In this document: piece by piece, positions 35,638-44,354 of the stretch
Position numbering within the stretch: position 1 is the stretch's first letter
Layout of the letters: each line of letters starts with the position of its first letter
Assembly: GCA_028343845.1 (NCBI GenBank)
Contig: JAOLZO010000006.1
Span: 1 to 64,000 of the forward strand
Direction: 5' to 3'
DNA from: Verrucomicrobiota bacterium
GTDB lineage: Bacteria; Verrucomicrobiota; Verrucomicrobiia; Opitutales; Seribacteraceae
DNA length: 64,000 bases
Notes under the pieces: model-generated
The model's input: only the letters and a program-made list of their open reading frames with translations
Databases searched by the model: none
Told to the model about the DNA's origin: nothing
Translations under genes and position numbers: made by a program

Positions 35638-36304
35638 GTCCATTCCCTTTCCGGAAACGCCTGCGGGATTCAAGGTCAGTTTTTTCGGAGATCCCCCCCT
35701 TTCGAACGAACAGGCGGACGACCAGAAGACGTCTGCCTACGAAAGGGGTAAGGCTGAGGCAACTGACTTCTATCAAGCGGAAATAAAGAGGCTTCGTGAC
35801 GAGTATGCTCAGCGTCAGGAACAGTTGCTTTCCTCGCTTGATCAAAAGACCACCGACGTGGTCGGGAAATTGGATCAGCGTTTGCCTGACTTGATCGTTG
35901 GATTGGCTGAGCGCGTGTTGGGGCAGATTGAACTCGATGCCCAAGCCATCGAGGGAATCGTAAGGAATATGGTTTCCGAGTTTGCCGGGCAGGACGAGGA
36001 AAAGCTTGAGGTGTATCTTTGTCCACAAGACCTGTCTTTGCTCAAGGCAATGGCAAACCCTCAAAAAGAACCCGATGAGGGAGGGGAGGGGGATGACGAA
36101 GGCTTTGCCAGTGCAATTGCCGGTATTTTTGACGGACTGGATGGTGATGATGCACTTCTTGCTGGTTATCCCAACGTTAAGTTTTTCGAGGATGAGTCTT
36201 TAAGTTCGGGGGATTGTCAGATCAAGAGCCGCTTTGGCTTGCTTGACGGTCGGATTGCAACGAAGTTGCGAAAGATAGGGGAAGAGATTTCGGGAGATGA
36301 TTGA
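35624..36304 (+). CDS. fliH: Flagellar assembly protein FliH
   Basis: Stator of the export ATPase; 226 aa. Residues about 38-75 are a coiled coil (YERGKAEATDFYQAEIKRLRDEYAQRQEQ), followed by the conserved VGLAERVLGQIELD and LEVYLCPQDLSLL. The start is taken as TTG 35624 because GGAGG (35611-35615) lies 8 bp before it, inside the end of fliG. A longer frame from 35537 would overlap fliG by 100 bp and adds no family sequence. It overlaps the fliI start by 8 bp. Confidence 0.9.
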   Translation: MSYNKSIPFPETPAGFKVSFFGDPPLSNEQADDQKTSAYERGKAEATDFYQAEIKRLRDEYAQRQEQLLSSLDQKTTDVVGKLDQRLPDLIVGLAERVLGQIELDAQAIEGIVRNMVSEFAGQDEEKLEVYLCPQDLSLLKAMANPQKEPDEGGEGDDEGFASAIAGIFDGLDGDDALLAGYPNVKFFEDESLSSGDCQIKSRFGLLDGRIATKLRKIGEEISGDD

Positions 36305-37619
36305 GTCCTTGGATGAGCGTTTTGCCTTCATGGAGGAAGGGATCAAGGGGGTCAGAACCTTTGATAAAATCGGTACCGTACGCCGGGTGACGGGCTTGAT
36401 TATCGAATCCGAAGGTCCCGAAGTAAGCATTGGCCAGGTCTGTTCGATCAGTTCGGATCGGCATGACGACAAGATCGAGGCTCAGGTAGTTGGCTTTAGG
36501 GAGAATACGGTTTTGCTGATGGCTCTTGATAGCGTTCATCTCATTCACCCTGGTTGCAAGGTTGCTTCCAAAAGGAATTCCAATGCAGTCCCTTACGGTC
36601 CCTCCCTGTTGGGGCGGATTATAGATGGAATGGGTCGACCAATTGACGGGAAGGGCCCCTTGCTCGCTCCTCAGCGGGATGGCTTTTATGCCGAACCGCC
36701 AAACCCCTTGAGCCGCTCTCTGATTGCGGATTCCTTTTCCACCGGCATCAAGTCCATAGATACTTTCGTTCCTTTGGGAAATGGTCAAAGAGTGGGAATT
36801 TTTTCCGGAAGTGGCGTGGGCAAATCGATTCTTCTTGGTATGATTGCCAGGGGCTCGGAGTCCGACGTTAACGTGATTTCGCTCGTTGGTGAAAGAGGCA
36901 GGGAGTTGCGGGAGTTTGTCGAGAATGACTTGGGTCCGGAGGGTATGGCCAAATCCGTAATTGTGGTTTCGACTTCCGATCAACCGGCTCCCATGAGAAT
37001 ACGAGCCTCGATTTTGGCCACTGCTCTAGCTGAGGGATTTAGGGATCAAGGTTCGAAAGTTCTTTTGCTAATGGATTCCTTGACTCGTTTTGCCATGGCT
37101 CAACGGGAGATAGGGCTTGCTGCAGGCGAGCCTCCGGCCTCCCGGGGATACGTACCCTCGGTCTTTTCCATGCTACCAAGGTTGCTCGAGCGTACGGGTA
37201 CTAGCGAGAAAGGCGCGATCACCGCAATTTATACCGTCTTGGTCGAGGGTGATGACATGAATGAGCCCGTTGCCGATGCCGTCCGGGGCTTCCTGGATGG
37301 TCACATCGTCTTGAGCCGGAAGCTTGCCAATGCCAATCACTTTCCTGCCGTCGACGTTTTGCGAAGCGTCAGCAGGCTGGATCGGGCGGTTTGTTCCGAA
37401 GACGAAATCAAGCTGATTTCGGAAGCCCGCGATCTTCTCTCCGTCTATCGCCAAAATGAAGACCTGATCAATGTCGGGGCTTATGTTAAGAACAGTAATT
37501 CAAAGATTGATCGGGCGATTGATAAATTTGAATTACTTGAAACCTTTCTTCGGCAAAAATACGACAAGTTGGTTCCTCGGGCCGAAGCTTTTTCACAGTT
37601 ATTCGGTATTCTGTCATGA
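36297..37619 (+). CDS. fliI: Flagellum-specific ATPase FliI
   Basis: Export ATPase of the type III apparatus; 440 aa. Walker A is GSGVGKS in GIFSGSGVGKSILLG near residue 165, and Walker B is KVLLLMDSLTRFAMAQRE near residue 255. SLVGERGREL and PPASRGYVPSVFSMLPRLLER are the usual F1-beta-like motifs. The start overlaps fliH and the stop overlaps fliJ, so the three are tightly coupled. Confidence 0.98.
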   Translation: MIESLDERFAFMEEGIKGVRTFDKIGTVRRVTGLIIESEGPEVSIGQVCSISSDRHDDKIEAQVVGFRENTVLLMALDSVHLIHPGCKVASKRNSNAVPYGPSLLGRIIDGMGRPIDGKGPLLAPQRDGFYAEPPNPLSRSLIADSFSTGIKSIDTFVPLGNGQRVGIFSGSGVGKSILLGMIARGSESDVNVISLVGERGRELREFVENDLGPEGMAKSVIVVSTSDQPAPMRIRASILATALAEGFRDQGSKVLLLMDSLTRFAMAQREIGLAAGEPPASRGYVPSVFSMLPRLLERTGTSEKGAITAIYTVLVEGDDMNEPVADAVRGFLDGHIVLSRKLANANHFPAVDVLRSVSRLDRAVCSEDEIKLISEARDLLSVYRQNEDLINVGAYVKNSNSKIDRAIDKFELLETFLRQKYDKLVPRAEAFSQLFGILS

Positions 37620-38071
37620 AGGCTTTTGGATTCAGACTGGAAACTCTTCTGCATTTGCGGGAATTGGCCAAGGACAAGGCGATTGCCGAGTATGGATTGG
37701 CCGTTGCTCAAAAGGAGGCTGCGGGAAAAGCTCTCGATGAGGCGAAGGATGCATTGCGGAATTTGAGGGAGGAAATAAGCATAAGGAGAAGTGTTGGTTT
37801 TTCGGGTGACGATCAGGAAACTTTCAATAGGTCGCTTGTTCTTGCGAAGGAGGGAATCGTTGATTTTAACGCCAAGCTCGAGGAGGCTCGGAGGATCGAG
37901 CTTGCCAAGAGAGATATGTATCTTCAGGCCGATTCCAGTTACAAGAGCCTGCTTAAGCTCAAGGAAAAAAAACGAGAGGAGCATATCGAGCGCGAAACCA
38001 AAAAGGAAGAAATTGAACTTGAGAATATCATTGGTTCGCGATTTGTATTTAACCAAGCTAGCAGTCATTAA
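37616..38071 (+). CDS. fliJ: Flagellar export protein FliJ
   Basis: 151-aa protein, nearly all coiled coil, that sits in the centre of the FliI hexamer and binds FlhA. MKAFGFRLETLLHLRELAKDKA is the FliJ-type start (FxFRLExLLxLRE). Its ATG overlaps the fliI stop by 4 bp (ATGA). Assignment rests on pattern and position. Confidence 0.9.
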   Translation: MKAFGFRLETLLHLRELAKDKAIAEYGLAVAQKEAAGKALDEAKDALRNLREEISIRRSVGFSGDDQETFNRSLVLAKEGIVDFNAKLEEARRIELAKRDMYLQADSSYKSLLKLKEKKREEHIERETKKEEIELENIIGSRFVFNQASSH

Positions 38072-38073
38072 TC

Positions 38074-38742
38074 ATGAAAATATCACCCACTATAATCGTT
38101 CTGATAGCCGTTTTGCTTTCCGTTGCATCTGCAGGAGCAGTGCTATGGATGAACTACGACAAGCTCTTTAAGCCAGCCCCGAAGATTGTCGCTGAATTCA
38201 CGAGCGTCGAATTTGATGCGGACGATACCAGCTATTCTCCGGCCGAGACTCACTCCATGAATCAGTTGTCCAAGGAGCTTGTAGCCCTTAAGGAAAAACT
38301 ACTTGAGCGTGAGAGCGAATTGGATGCCAGGGAATCTGCAATTGCCATGGATCTGGAAGCTTTGGAGAAGCAGAAAAAGGAGCTTGGTCAAATTAGGGAA
38401 GATCTTTCGACCAGGTTGGCCGATTTCGAATCAAAGCAAGGTCAGGATATCAGCGAAGCTAAGAAGGCCGAATACAAGGACACTTCCAAGCGTTGGGTCG
38501 AAATGGGCCCCGAAGTGGCTAGCGTGGAAATCCAAAATTGGCGCCAGAAAAGAAGATTCGAAGAAGCCCTGACCATATTCGAGTTGCTCAAGGCCGAGGA
38601 GAAAGCTCCGATTATCGCCTTTATGCTCAATAGCGATGAGGACGCGCTTATCGAGCTTGCGGATGCTCTGGCAATGAGGGATCGAGGGCTTTTGCCCAGC
38701 TTGGACTTGGACGAAGTGGTGCCTAGCCCCAATCCTAACTAA
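38074..38742 (+). CDS. MotE/FlbB-like membrane coiled-coil protein
   Basis: 222-aa protein with one N-terminal membrane segment (residues 5-27, IIVLIAVLLSVASAGAVLWM), a coiled coil (about 70-125) and a C-terminal helical domain with FEEALTIFELLKAEEKAPIIAFML. This layout and its place between fliJ and fliK match MotE or FlbB, which chaperone MotC or help assemble the stator in other phyla. It starts 2 bp after fliJ. Sequence identity to those proteins cannot be tested here. Confidence 0.75.
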   Translation: MKISPTIIVLIAVLLSVASAGAVLWMNYDKLFKPAPKIVAEFTSVEFDADDTSYSPAETHSMNQLSKELVALKEKLLERESELDARESAIAMDLEALEKQKKELGQIREDLSTRLADFESKQGQDISEAKKAEYKDTSKRWVEMGPEVASVEIQNWRQKRRFEEALTIFELLKAEEKAPIIAFMLNSDEDALIELADALAMRDRGLLPSLDLDEVVPSPNPN

Positions 38743-38749
38743 AGCCCTG

Positions 38750-39721
38750 ATGTCGCTTGCTTCAATAAGCGCTTCTGCGTCGACCGGGATTAACCAGGCG
38801 CCTTCTTCCCAGGTACTTGGCAAGAACGGATCGTTTTGGTTGCCTGAGAAAATCGACGAAAGCTTCGCTTCCAAAGTTAGGAATTCCTCTCAGAATGGAG
38901 ATGGTAAAAAGAGTCAGGCTCTGAAGGACGGTAAATCCGGGCATTCCAAATCTTCGGGAAGAAGCTCTTCTGCAGAACCGTCTTTGAGCAGGACTGTGCC
39001 TGGAACTGAAGCCAAAACGCCCCAAGGGCGTACCATAACCTCTCCCTTGCCTGGCAAGACACGATTGGCGGAGGCTAGGTTGCCTCGCAGTCAATCTGGC
39101 AAGGCTCCAGCCGTTCTTTCCCCTCGGGTTGACCAACTCCAGCGTCAGGGTGTCGCTAAGGTTCAGGTTCTGCAACAAGGCAAATTGTCTAAGAATCCGA
39201 TCAGAAATCATTCCTTGGCGGCAGAAAATTACAAAGATTCAATCATTGATCCTGATGCGAGAAAGGATGATGGGAATAAAAACGGAAAGAGGCGTGGCGC
39301 AAAAAATGCTTCTAACCCTTCCAAGATGGAAGTAAGTCACGCACAGCAAGAAATCCAGGTTACGGAAGGACGCGAATCCAGGGAGTCGCAACCTTCTTCC
39401 TCACCGCAGGCGCGCACCTTTTTGAATTTGCTCACAAAATCGGTTCTTCCGCGGATTTCCTACCTCGACAAGCATGCAAAGAAGGTAGTCCGTTTTGCCG
39501 TAGATCTCCCCAACAAGGTTAAGTTGGGCGTCCGGTTGGAAAATTCTGGCGGATCTCTTTCCATTTGTTTCATCTGCTCCGACCCCGAGTCTTTGGAGAT
39601 GCTTGGATTCACCAAGGATGCTCTTTCCGAGTCTCTGTCCGACCAGTCGGGCAAAAATACGCAAATTAACGTTTTTAACAACTATAAGGAAATGGACCAG
39701 CACTTTTCTCGTGCTGCCTGA
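38750..39721 (+). CDS. fliK: Hook-length control protein FliK
   Basis: 323-aa protein with a long Ser/Lys/Gln-rich N-terminal half that looks unstructured, as in the ruler part of FliK. The C-terminal domain (from about 230) has VRFAVDLPNKVKLGVRLENSGGSLSICF, comparable to the FliK substrate-switch domain (LRPxxLGxLxVxLxxxxGxxxVxF). Position before flgD supports it. Sequence conservation is weak, as usual for this family. Confidence 0.75.
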   Translation: MSLASISASASTGINQAPSSQVLGKNGSFWLPEKIDESFASKVRNSSQNGDGKKSQALKDGKSGHSKSSGRSSSAEPSLSRTVPGTEAKTPQGRTITSPLPGKTRLAEARLPRSQSGKAPAVLSPRVDQLQRQGVAKVQVLQQGKLSKNPIRNHSLAAENYKDSIIDPDARKDDGNKNGKRRGAKNASNPSKMEVSHAQQEIQVTEGRESRESQPSSSPQARTFLNLLTKSVLPRISYLDKHAKKVVRFAVDLPNKVKLGVRLENSGGSLSICFICSDPESLEMLGFTKDALSESLSDQSGKNTQINVFNNYKEMDQHFSRAA

Positions 39722-39730
39722 AGTACCGTC

Positions 39731-40162
39731 ATGATCGAAGCCATCGCCGCCGCGTCCCAATCAAACCCACGCTCTTCTGCTCTTACCGAGGAATCGAGCA
39801 AGAAGGGCAGTTACATGCAAATGGAGGATTTTCTCCAATTGTTAACGAGCCAGATCAGCAACCAGGACCCGCTCGAACCGATGAAGGATACCGAATTCAT
39901 TTCTCAAATGGCGAACATTGCCTCTCTCGAGCAAATGCAACAATTCACTCAGGGATTCGAAAGCTTTGCCGATTCTCAAAAGGATATGGTGGCTCAGGCT
40001 TATCTTGGTCGCATCGTATCGATATCCGAAGAGGGTAGCGAAGTTTCCGGTTTGGTCGATTCGGTAGAAAAATCCGAGGATGGAACGATTTCCGTCCTTG
40101 TCTCCGGCAAGAGTTACGATCCCCAAAATATAACCCGTGTCAGCTTGCCCCAAAACCGATAA
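39731..40162 (+). CDS. flgD: Hook cap protein FlgD
   Basis: Hook assembly scaffold of 143 aa. The N-terminal region YMQMEDFLQLLTSQISNQDPLEPMKDTEFISQMANIASLEQM is diagnostic. The C-terminal part (residues about 85-143, LGRIVSISEEGSEVSG...) is only the first strands of the usual domain, so it is shorter than FlgD of enterics (about 230). The overall length is like the minimal FlgD of some other phyla. Confidence 0.93.
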   Translation: MIEAIAAASQSNPRSSALTEESSKKGSYMQMEDFLQLLTSQISNQDPLEPMKDTEFISQMANIASLEQMQQFTQGFESFADSQKDMVAQAYLGRIVSISEEGSEVSGLVDSVEKSEDGTISVLVSGKSYDPQNITRVSLPQNR

Positions 40163-40165
40163 GAA

Positions 40166-41023
40166 ATGATTCCCTCTTTGCACAACGGAATAACTGCCTT
40201 GAAGAGTCTCAGTCAAGGGCTTCAGATTCTAGGTAACAACATAGCCAACGTTAACTCATTGGGTTACAAATCCTCGAGAGCTAACTATTCGGATAATTTT
40301 TATCTTCATCTTAACGATGCAGAATCAGGTGCGGACGGGGAACCAAGTAACAATATTCAACAACACGGTACGGGTGTCCACGTGGGTTCCGTTTCTTCCA
40401 ATTTCAATCAGGGTACCATAGAGGTTACCGGACTGGATTTGGATTTGGCGATCCAAGGAGAAGCTTTGCCCAATGGGGGAGGATTCTTTGAGGTTACCGA
40501 TCCGGTTACCGGCGAACTGTTTTACACCAGGGCAGGTGCATTTGAGGCAACGAATCAGGGCTTTGTCGTAACCCGTGACCAATATCGATACCAGTTGCAG
40601 GGAGTGGACAACGCTCTTACCGTTGCCGTTCCTGAAACCCAAACTCTTTTGGCCCGCAGGGTCGAGGAAGACGGCGTGATCAATCTGGTCGTTCATGACA
40701 GTGCCCAGAAAAAGGACATAGTCACCAAGGTGGGGCAGGTTAAGTTGGTTAATTTTCTTTCTCCCCAATATCTTAGGAGAGTGGGGAATGGTTTTTACTC
40801 GAATGGCAAGGCTGGACAGAATATCGCCGGGATCTCCGCTAATCCTGTTCCTGCAACCGGTTCCAACGGAAAAATCAAGCAATACGCCCTTGAGATGTCG
40901 AACGTTGACCTTACCAACGAGTTTGCCTCCATGATTTCACACCAGCGTTCATTTCAAGCTGGTTCTCGCGTAGTCACAACCTCTGACATGATCTTGTCAG
41001 AAGCCGTTAACTTGAAACGCTAG
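40166..41023 (+). CDS. flgE: Flagellar hook protein FlgE, short form
   Basis: Hook/rod-family protein of 285 aa directly after flgD, where flgE is expected. The N-terminal ALKSLSQGLQILGNNIANVNSLGYKSS and the C-terminal YALEMSNVDLTNEFASMISHQRSFQAGSRVVTTSDMILSEAVNLKR are the family ends. Hook proteins are usually 390-450 aa, so the outer D2-like domain appears reduced or missing. It could instead be a rod-type paralogue; flgF and flgG are both present at 52.9 kb, which favours FlgE here. Confidence 0.82.
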   Translation: MIPSLHNGITALKSLSQGLQILGNNIANVNSLGYKSSRANYSDNFYLHLNDAESGADGEPSNNIQQHGTGVHVGSVSSNFNQGTIEVTGLDLDLAIQGEALPNGGGFFEVTDPVTGELFYTRAGAFEATNQGFVVTRDQYRYQLQGVDNALTVAVPETQTLLARRVEEDGVINLVVHDSAQKKDIVTKVGQVKLVNFLSPQYLRRVGNGFYSNGKAGQNIAGISANPVPATGSNGKIKQYALEMSNVDLTNEFASMISHQRSFQAGSRVVTTSDMILSEAVNLKR

Positions 41024-41053
41024 TCACGAAAACCAACATACTTCTTAACTGCC

Positions 41054-41593
41054 ATGTGTGCCGCTCAATTAGACGAACTTCCAGAAAGTAACGATGCTCC
41101 GGAGAGCAAGTCCGGAGGAGGTAACCTTATCCCCGCGCTGATCGCCATCGTCTTGGCCCCGGTTTTGACCGTGGCGGCCATGTACTTTTTGATCCAGATG
41201 AATAAACCGGTCCAAGCTCAGGGTCCGCAGATTACCGAAGGTGGTCAGCCTCTCGACATGGAGCCCTCCGGTGAAGAAAAGTATTACGAGTTGACTGGGT
41301 TGATTACCAATTTGGGCGGTCCCATCAAATCTCGCTACATCAACGTCGAGCTCAAGCTCGAGGGTTTGGCTGGAGATTTCGAGAAACTGTTGGAGATCAA
41401 CGAGCACAGGATTCGTGACAGGGCGCTGACCATCATGGGGCAATATACCTATGAAGATGCCCAGCTCGATGGTTTTCAGGAAAGGGTCCGAGTGGACTTG
41501 AAAAAAGGTTTTTCCATTATTCTTAAGAAATATCGGAATGGCGAAAGCGACTTGATCAGGAATATCTATTTCACCCAGTTTGTCGTCCAGTAG
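41054..41593 (+). CDS. fliL: Flagellar basal-body protein FliL
   Basis: 179-aa single-pass inner-membrane protein associated with the stator. A short acidic cytoplasmic segment (residues 1-25) is followed by the membrane helix LIPALIAIVLAPVLTVAAMYFLI. The periplasmic part has the FliL pattern ELTGLITNLGGPIKSRYINVELKLE and ends NIYFTQFVVQ. The start ATG 41054 lies 30 bp after flgE; no Shine-Dalgarno sequence is seen. Confidence 0.9.
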   Translation: MCAAQLDELPESNDAPESKSGGGNLIPALIAIVLAPVLTVAAMYFLIQMNKPVQAQGPQITEGGQPLDMEPSGEEKYYELTGLITNLGGPIKSRYINVELKLEGLAGDFEKLLEINEHRIRDRALTIMGQYTYEDAQLDGFQERVRVDLKKGFSIILKKYRNGESDLIRNIYFTQFVVQ

Positions 41594-41620
41594 ACCTTTG
41601 CACCCACCTCCTTCTTAGCC

Positions 41621-42634
41621 ATGGAAAACGATCCAAATTTTTCGGACGAGAGTTTTGATTTAAGCGAAATCGAAAGTCAAGGTTCGGGCGGGTCGCTTTT
41701 CTTGCATGACGGAACCAAACTCAGTGATCCCTCTTCCGTTAAGGTAAAGAAGTACGATTTTACTAACCCCATTGTTCTTTCCGATGCAGACTTGAGCAAG
41801 CTCAGGACGAAGTCGGAGCAGTTCGTGTACTATTTAGCGGGGCATTTGTCGATGTTCTTGCGGACCGAGTTTAATCTTGAGTTGGAGGATCTTACTGCCG
41901 ATTTGTACGCTAACTTTACGCACTCTGTAAAAAATCCATCCTGCATTACGATGTTCAAGTTGCAGGAACTGAACGGGGTCTGTTTGTTGGATGTCAATTC
42001 GCATCTGTCCGCAACCGTGGTTGATCGGATTCTCGGAGGGAGGGGTTCCACTAACCCCGAGGAAAGAGGTCTGACGGATATAGAGAAGGCCTTGGTTGAG
42101 GATTTCAACCAGATTATTCTCGAGGAATGGTGCAAGCAATGGGACGGAACCCTTCAGTTGAACCCCACTATTATCGGGACGGAGAGCACTGGTAAGTTTC
42201 TTCAGACTTCACCTGCGGATGCCATGATGCTCGTCTTGAGCATGGAGGCGTCATTCGGTGACGTTTCGGGGCCGATGAGAATTGCCGTTCCCTATTACAC
42301 TTTGGAACCCGTTGTCAGTCGCTTGCTTGCCACTGTAGCGACAAAGGAGGAAAAGCAAACTGCCCCTCCCCGTTGGCATAACGTCTATGACGAGATACCC
42401 GTTGCCGTTTCTGCTGAATGGGACGCATTTGAGCTGACCTTGCGGGACCTTTCGAATCTGGAGGTCGATGATGTGATTGAAATGTCTCCATCCCTTATCG
42501 ATGACACGAAACTCCGTATAGAAAACCGAACTTGTTTCATTGGAGAAATTGGACTTGAGGGTGACCAGGTTGCCTTTCAGGTAAACGAAAGTATTGCGGA
42601 GGCTGTTAAACTAATCGGAAAAAATCATGGATAG
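41621..42634 (+). CDS. fliM: Flagellar motor switch protein FliM
   Basis: C-ring protein of 337 aa. The middle domain has VVDRILGGRG...ERGLTDIEKALVEDF, and the C-terminal SpoA domain DLSNLEVDDVIEMSPSLIDD. The N-terminus (residues 1-40) is acidic but lacks the usual LSQxEIDALL segment that binds CheY-P. The stop overlaps fliN by 8 bp. A pyrimidine-rich stretch, not a Shine-Dalgarno sequence, precedes ATG 41621. Confidence 0.95.
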   Translation: MENDPNFSDESFDLSEIESQGSGGSLFLHDGTKLSDPSSVKVKKYDFTNPIVLSDADLSKLRTKSEQFVYYLAGHLSMFLRTEFNLELEDLTADLYANFTHSVKNPSCITMFKLQELNGVCLLDVNSHLSATVVDRILGGRGSTNPEERGLTDIEKALVEDFNQIILEEWCKQWDGTLQLNPTIIGTESTGKFLQTSPADAMMLVLSMEASFGDVSGPMRIAVPYYTLEPVVSRLLATVATKEEKQTAPPRWHNVYDEIPVAVSAEWDAFELTLRDLSNLEVDDVIEMSPSLIDDTKLRIENRTCFIGEIGLEGDQVAFQVNESIAEAVKLIGKNHG

Positions 42635-42875
42635 TAAGAAAATGGATATCGTCATGGATGTGAAAGTTAACGTCACCGTCCAACTTGGAACTGCTGAACT
42701 TCCCATGAAAGAAGTTGTTGAATTGAGTCCGGGGGCTCAAATTCAGCTCAAGCAAAATGCGAAGGATCCGGTGAGCTTGCTTGTGAACGGAAAGCTCATC
42801 GCCCACGGTGAAGTCGTTGTAGTCGACGATAAGTTCGGACTCAAGATTACCGAAATCGTTGATTCTCCTTCGTGA
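42627..42875 (+). CDS. fliN: Flagellar motor switch protein FliN
   Basis: 82-aa SpoA-domain protein: VMDVKVNVTVQLGTAELPMKEVVELSPGAQIQL followed by VSLLVNGKLIAHGEVVVVDDKFGLKITEI, the standard FliN core with no N-terminal extension. It begins 8 bp before the end of fliM. A 50-bp gap separates it from fliO, with no structure noted in it. Confidence 0.95.
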   Translation: MDSKKMDIVMDVKVNVTVQLGTAELPMKEVVELSPGAQIQLKQNAKDPVSLLVNGKLIAHGEVVVVDDKFGLKITEIVDSPS

Positions 42876-42925
42876 TTACCCCAATGCGTTCGGCTGCTCA
42901 ATGCGGTTTGAAGGCATGAGGAATC

Positions 42926-43297
42926 ATGCAGGCATTTGATTCATTTTCCTTTTTATCTACCGTTTCCGTTTCTGGGGATGGTTATGTTTTTGATTTGGTT
43001 AAGCTGATCGGTTTTCTTGGCTTGCTCGGTGCCGGTGCTTATTTTCTCACTGACTTTGCCAAAAAGAGAAGAATACAATCCGCCCTTTCGAGCGAAGGAA
43101 AGATTGTCGTTGCAGATACCTGCCCTTTGGGAAACAAGCAATTTTTGGTTGTAGCTCAATATGGTCCCGAGAAGCATTTGATCGGAGTAAGTCCCAATTC
43201 GATCCGTCACCTGTCCAAGCTGAATTCGGAAAGCAATGATTTTCAACAAAAATTGGATGAGGCGAAGTCAATGGAAAGCGAGGAGCAGGATGCTTAG
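42926..43297 (+). CDS. fliO: Flagellar biosynthesis protein FliO
   Basis: 123-aa protein with one membrane helix (residues about 24-43, LVKLIGFLGLLGAGAYFLTDF). The cytoplasmic SpoA-like part IVVADTCPLGNKQFLVVAQYG...LIGVSPNSIRHL is typical of FliO, which stabilises FliP during export-gate assembly. Position before fliP supports the call. It overlaps fliP by 8 bp. Confidence 0.9.
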   Translation: MQAFDSFSFLSTVSVSGDGYVFDLVKLIGFLGLLGAGAYFLTDFAKKRRIQSALSSEGKIVVADTCPLGNKQFLVVAQYGPEKHLIGVSPNSIRHLSKLNSESNDFQQKLDEAKSMESEEQDA

Positions 43298-44072
43298 GCG
43301 CATGATATCCTGTCGGTCTCTTTTCCTCTTGTTGGCCGGAGTTGCTTTCCTTGCCGTTCCCTCCACTGTGGTGGATGCCCAAACGACTGGCACTGGTTCT
43401 CCCGGACTGCGGATCGACGTGACCGGTTCCAATGAAGAAGGGGACTTCGGGGTGGCGATCCAGTTGGTGATTGCCATGACCATTCTGACTTTGGGGCCAT
43501 CGATCATCATGATGATGACCTGCTTTACGCGCATTGTGATTGTTTTGGGGTTTGTCAGAAACGCGATCGGAGTAAATTCCGCTCCATCCAGTCAGATTAT
43601 CGTTGGTCTTGCCCTGTTTCTGACCTTTTTCGTCATGGGGCCGGTTTGGAACAAGATTTATGACGATGCGGTTACCCCGTATATGGCGAAAACCATGAAG
43701 TCAAGTGATGCGCTGATGGTGGCGACCGCTCACATGAAGGACTTCATGATGAATCAAACCCGTCAGCAAGACGTGCAGTTTTTTCTGGAAATATCAAGGC
43801 AGGGGGCCATGACGCGGGATGAATTGCCCCTTAGCATAGTGGTGCCTTCCTTTGTTCTGAGCGAACTTAGAACGGCCTTCCAAATGGGTTTTCTCATTTT
43901 CATACCCTTTATCATCGTGGACTTTATCGTCGCGTCCTCCCTCATGTCGATGGGGATGATGATGATGCCCCCCGTGGTTATTTCCATGCCATTCAAATTG
44001 CTTTTGTTTGTGCTGGTTGACGGCTGGTATTTGGTCGTGCAGTCTTTGGTGAATAGTTTCAACATAGCATAG
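43290..44072 (+). CDS. fliP: Flagellar export-gate protein FliP
   Basis: 260-aa export-gate core protein. Signal peptide at about residues 1-30 (LFLLLAGVAFLAVPS...VVDA). The conserved TLGPSIIMMMTCFTRIVIVLGFVRNAIG and the C-terminal MGMMMMPPVVISMPFKLLLFVLVDGW are diagnostic. ATG 43290 is chosen because AGGAG (43281-43285) is 4 nt before it and the signal peptide starts there; upstream in-frame starts (43236) lie deep in fliO. Confidence 0.97.
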   Translation: MLRRMISCRSLFLLLAGVAFLAVPSTVVDAQTTGTGSPGLRIDVTGSNEEGDFGVAIQLVIAMTILTLGPSIIMMMTCFTRIVIVLGFVRNAIGVNSAPSSQIIVGLALFLTFFVMGPVWNKIYDDAVTPYMAKTMKSSDALMVATAHMKDFMMNQTRQQDVQFFLEISRQGAMTRDELPLSIVVPSFVLSELRTAFQMGFLIFIPFIIVDFIVASSLMSMGMMMMPPVVISMPFKLLLFVLVDGWYLVVQSLVNSFNIA

Positions 44073-44084
44073 GAGGATTTTGTT

Positions 44085-44354
44085 ATGACGATGGAGCTTG
44101 CGGTTGATATCCTGAGGAATCTCCTCCAGACCGGTCTGATACTCTCCATTCCTATCCTCGGAACCGCCACGGTGGTCGGATTGGCGATCAGTTTCTTTCA
44201 GTCGATTACCAGTCTTCAGGAGCAGACCCTTACTTTCGTTCCCAAATTGGTTTGCGTCTCTTTGGCCATTGTAATCTCCGCCAATTTCATTTTGAAGACC
44301 CTAACCGAATTTTGCATCTCGATGATCAATCTCGTTCCGACCATGGCTCAATGA
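44085..44354 (+). CDS. fliQ: Flagellar export-gate protein FliQ
   Basis: 89-aa protein with two membrane helices. ISFFQSITSLQEQTLTFVPKL is the FliQ signature between them. AGGAGGATTT precedes ATG 44085. The stop overlaps the fliR start (ATGA). Confidence 0.97.
   Translation: MTMELAVDILRNLLQTGLILSIPILGTATVVGLAISFFQSITSLQEQTLTFVPKLVCVSLAIVISANFILKTLTEFCISMINLVPTMAQ

Noticed and set aside
36222-36983. 253-codon minus-strand frame opposite fliH/fliI
   Set aside because: fliI is full length and well conserved across the region; the opposing frame shows no family features.
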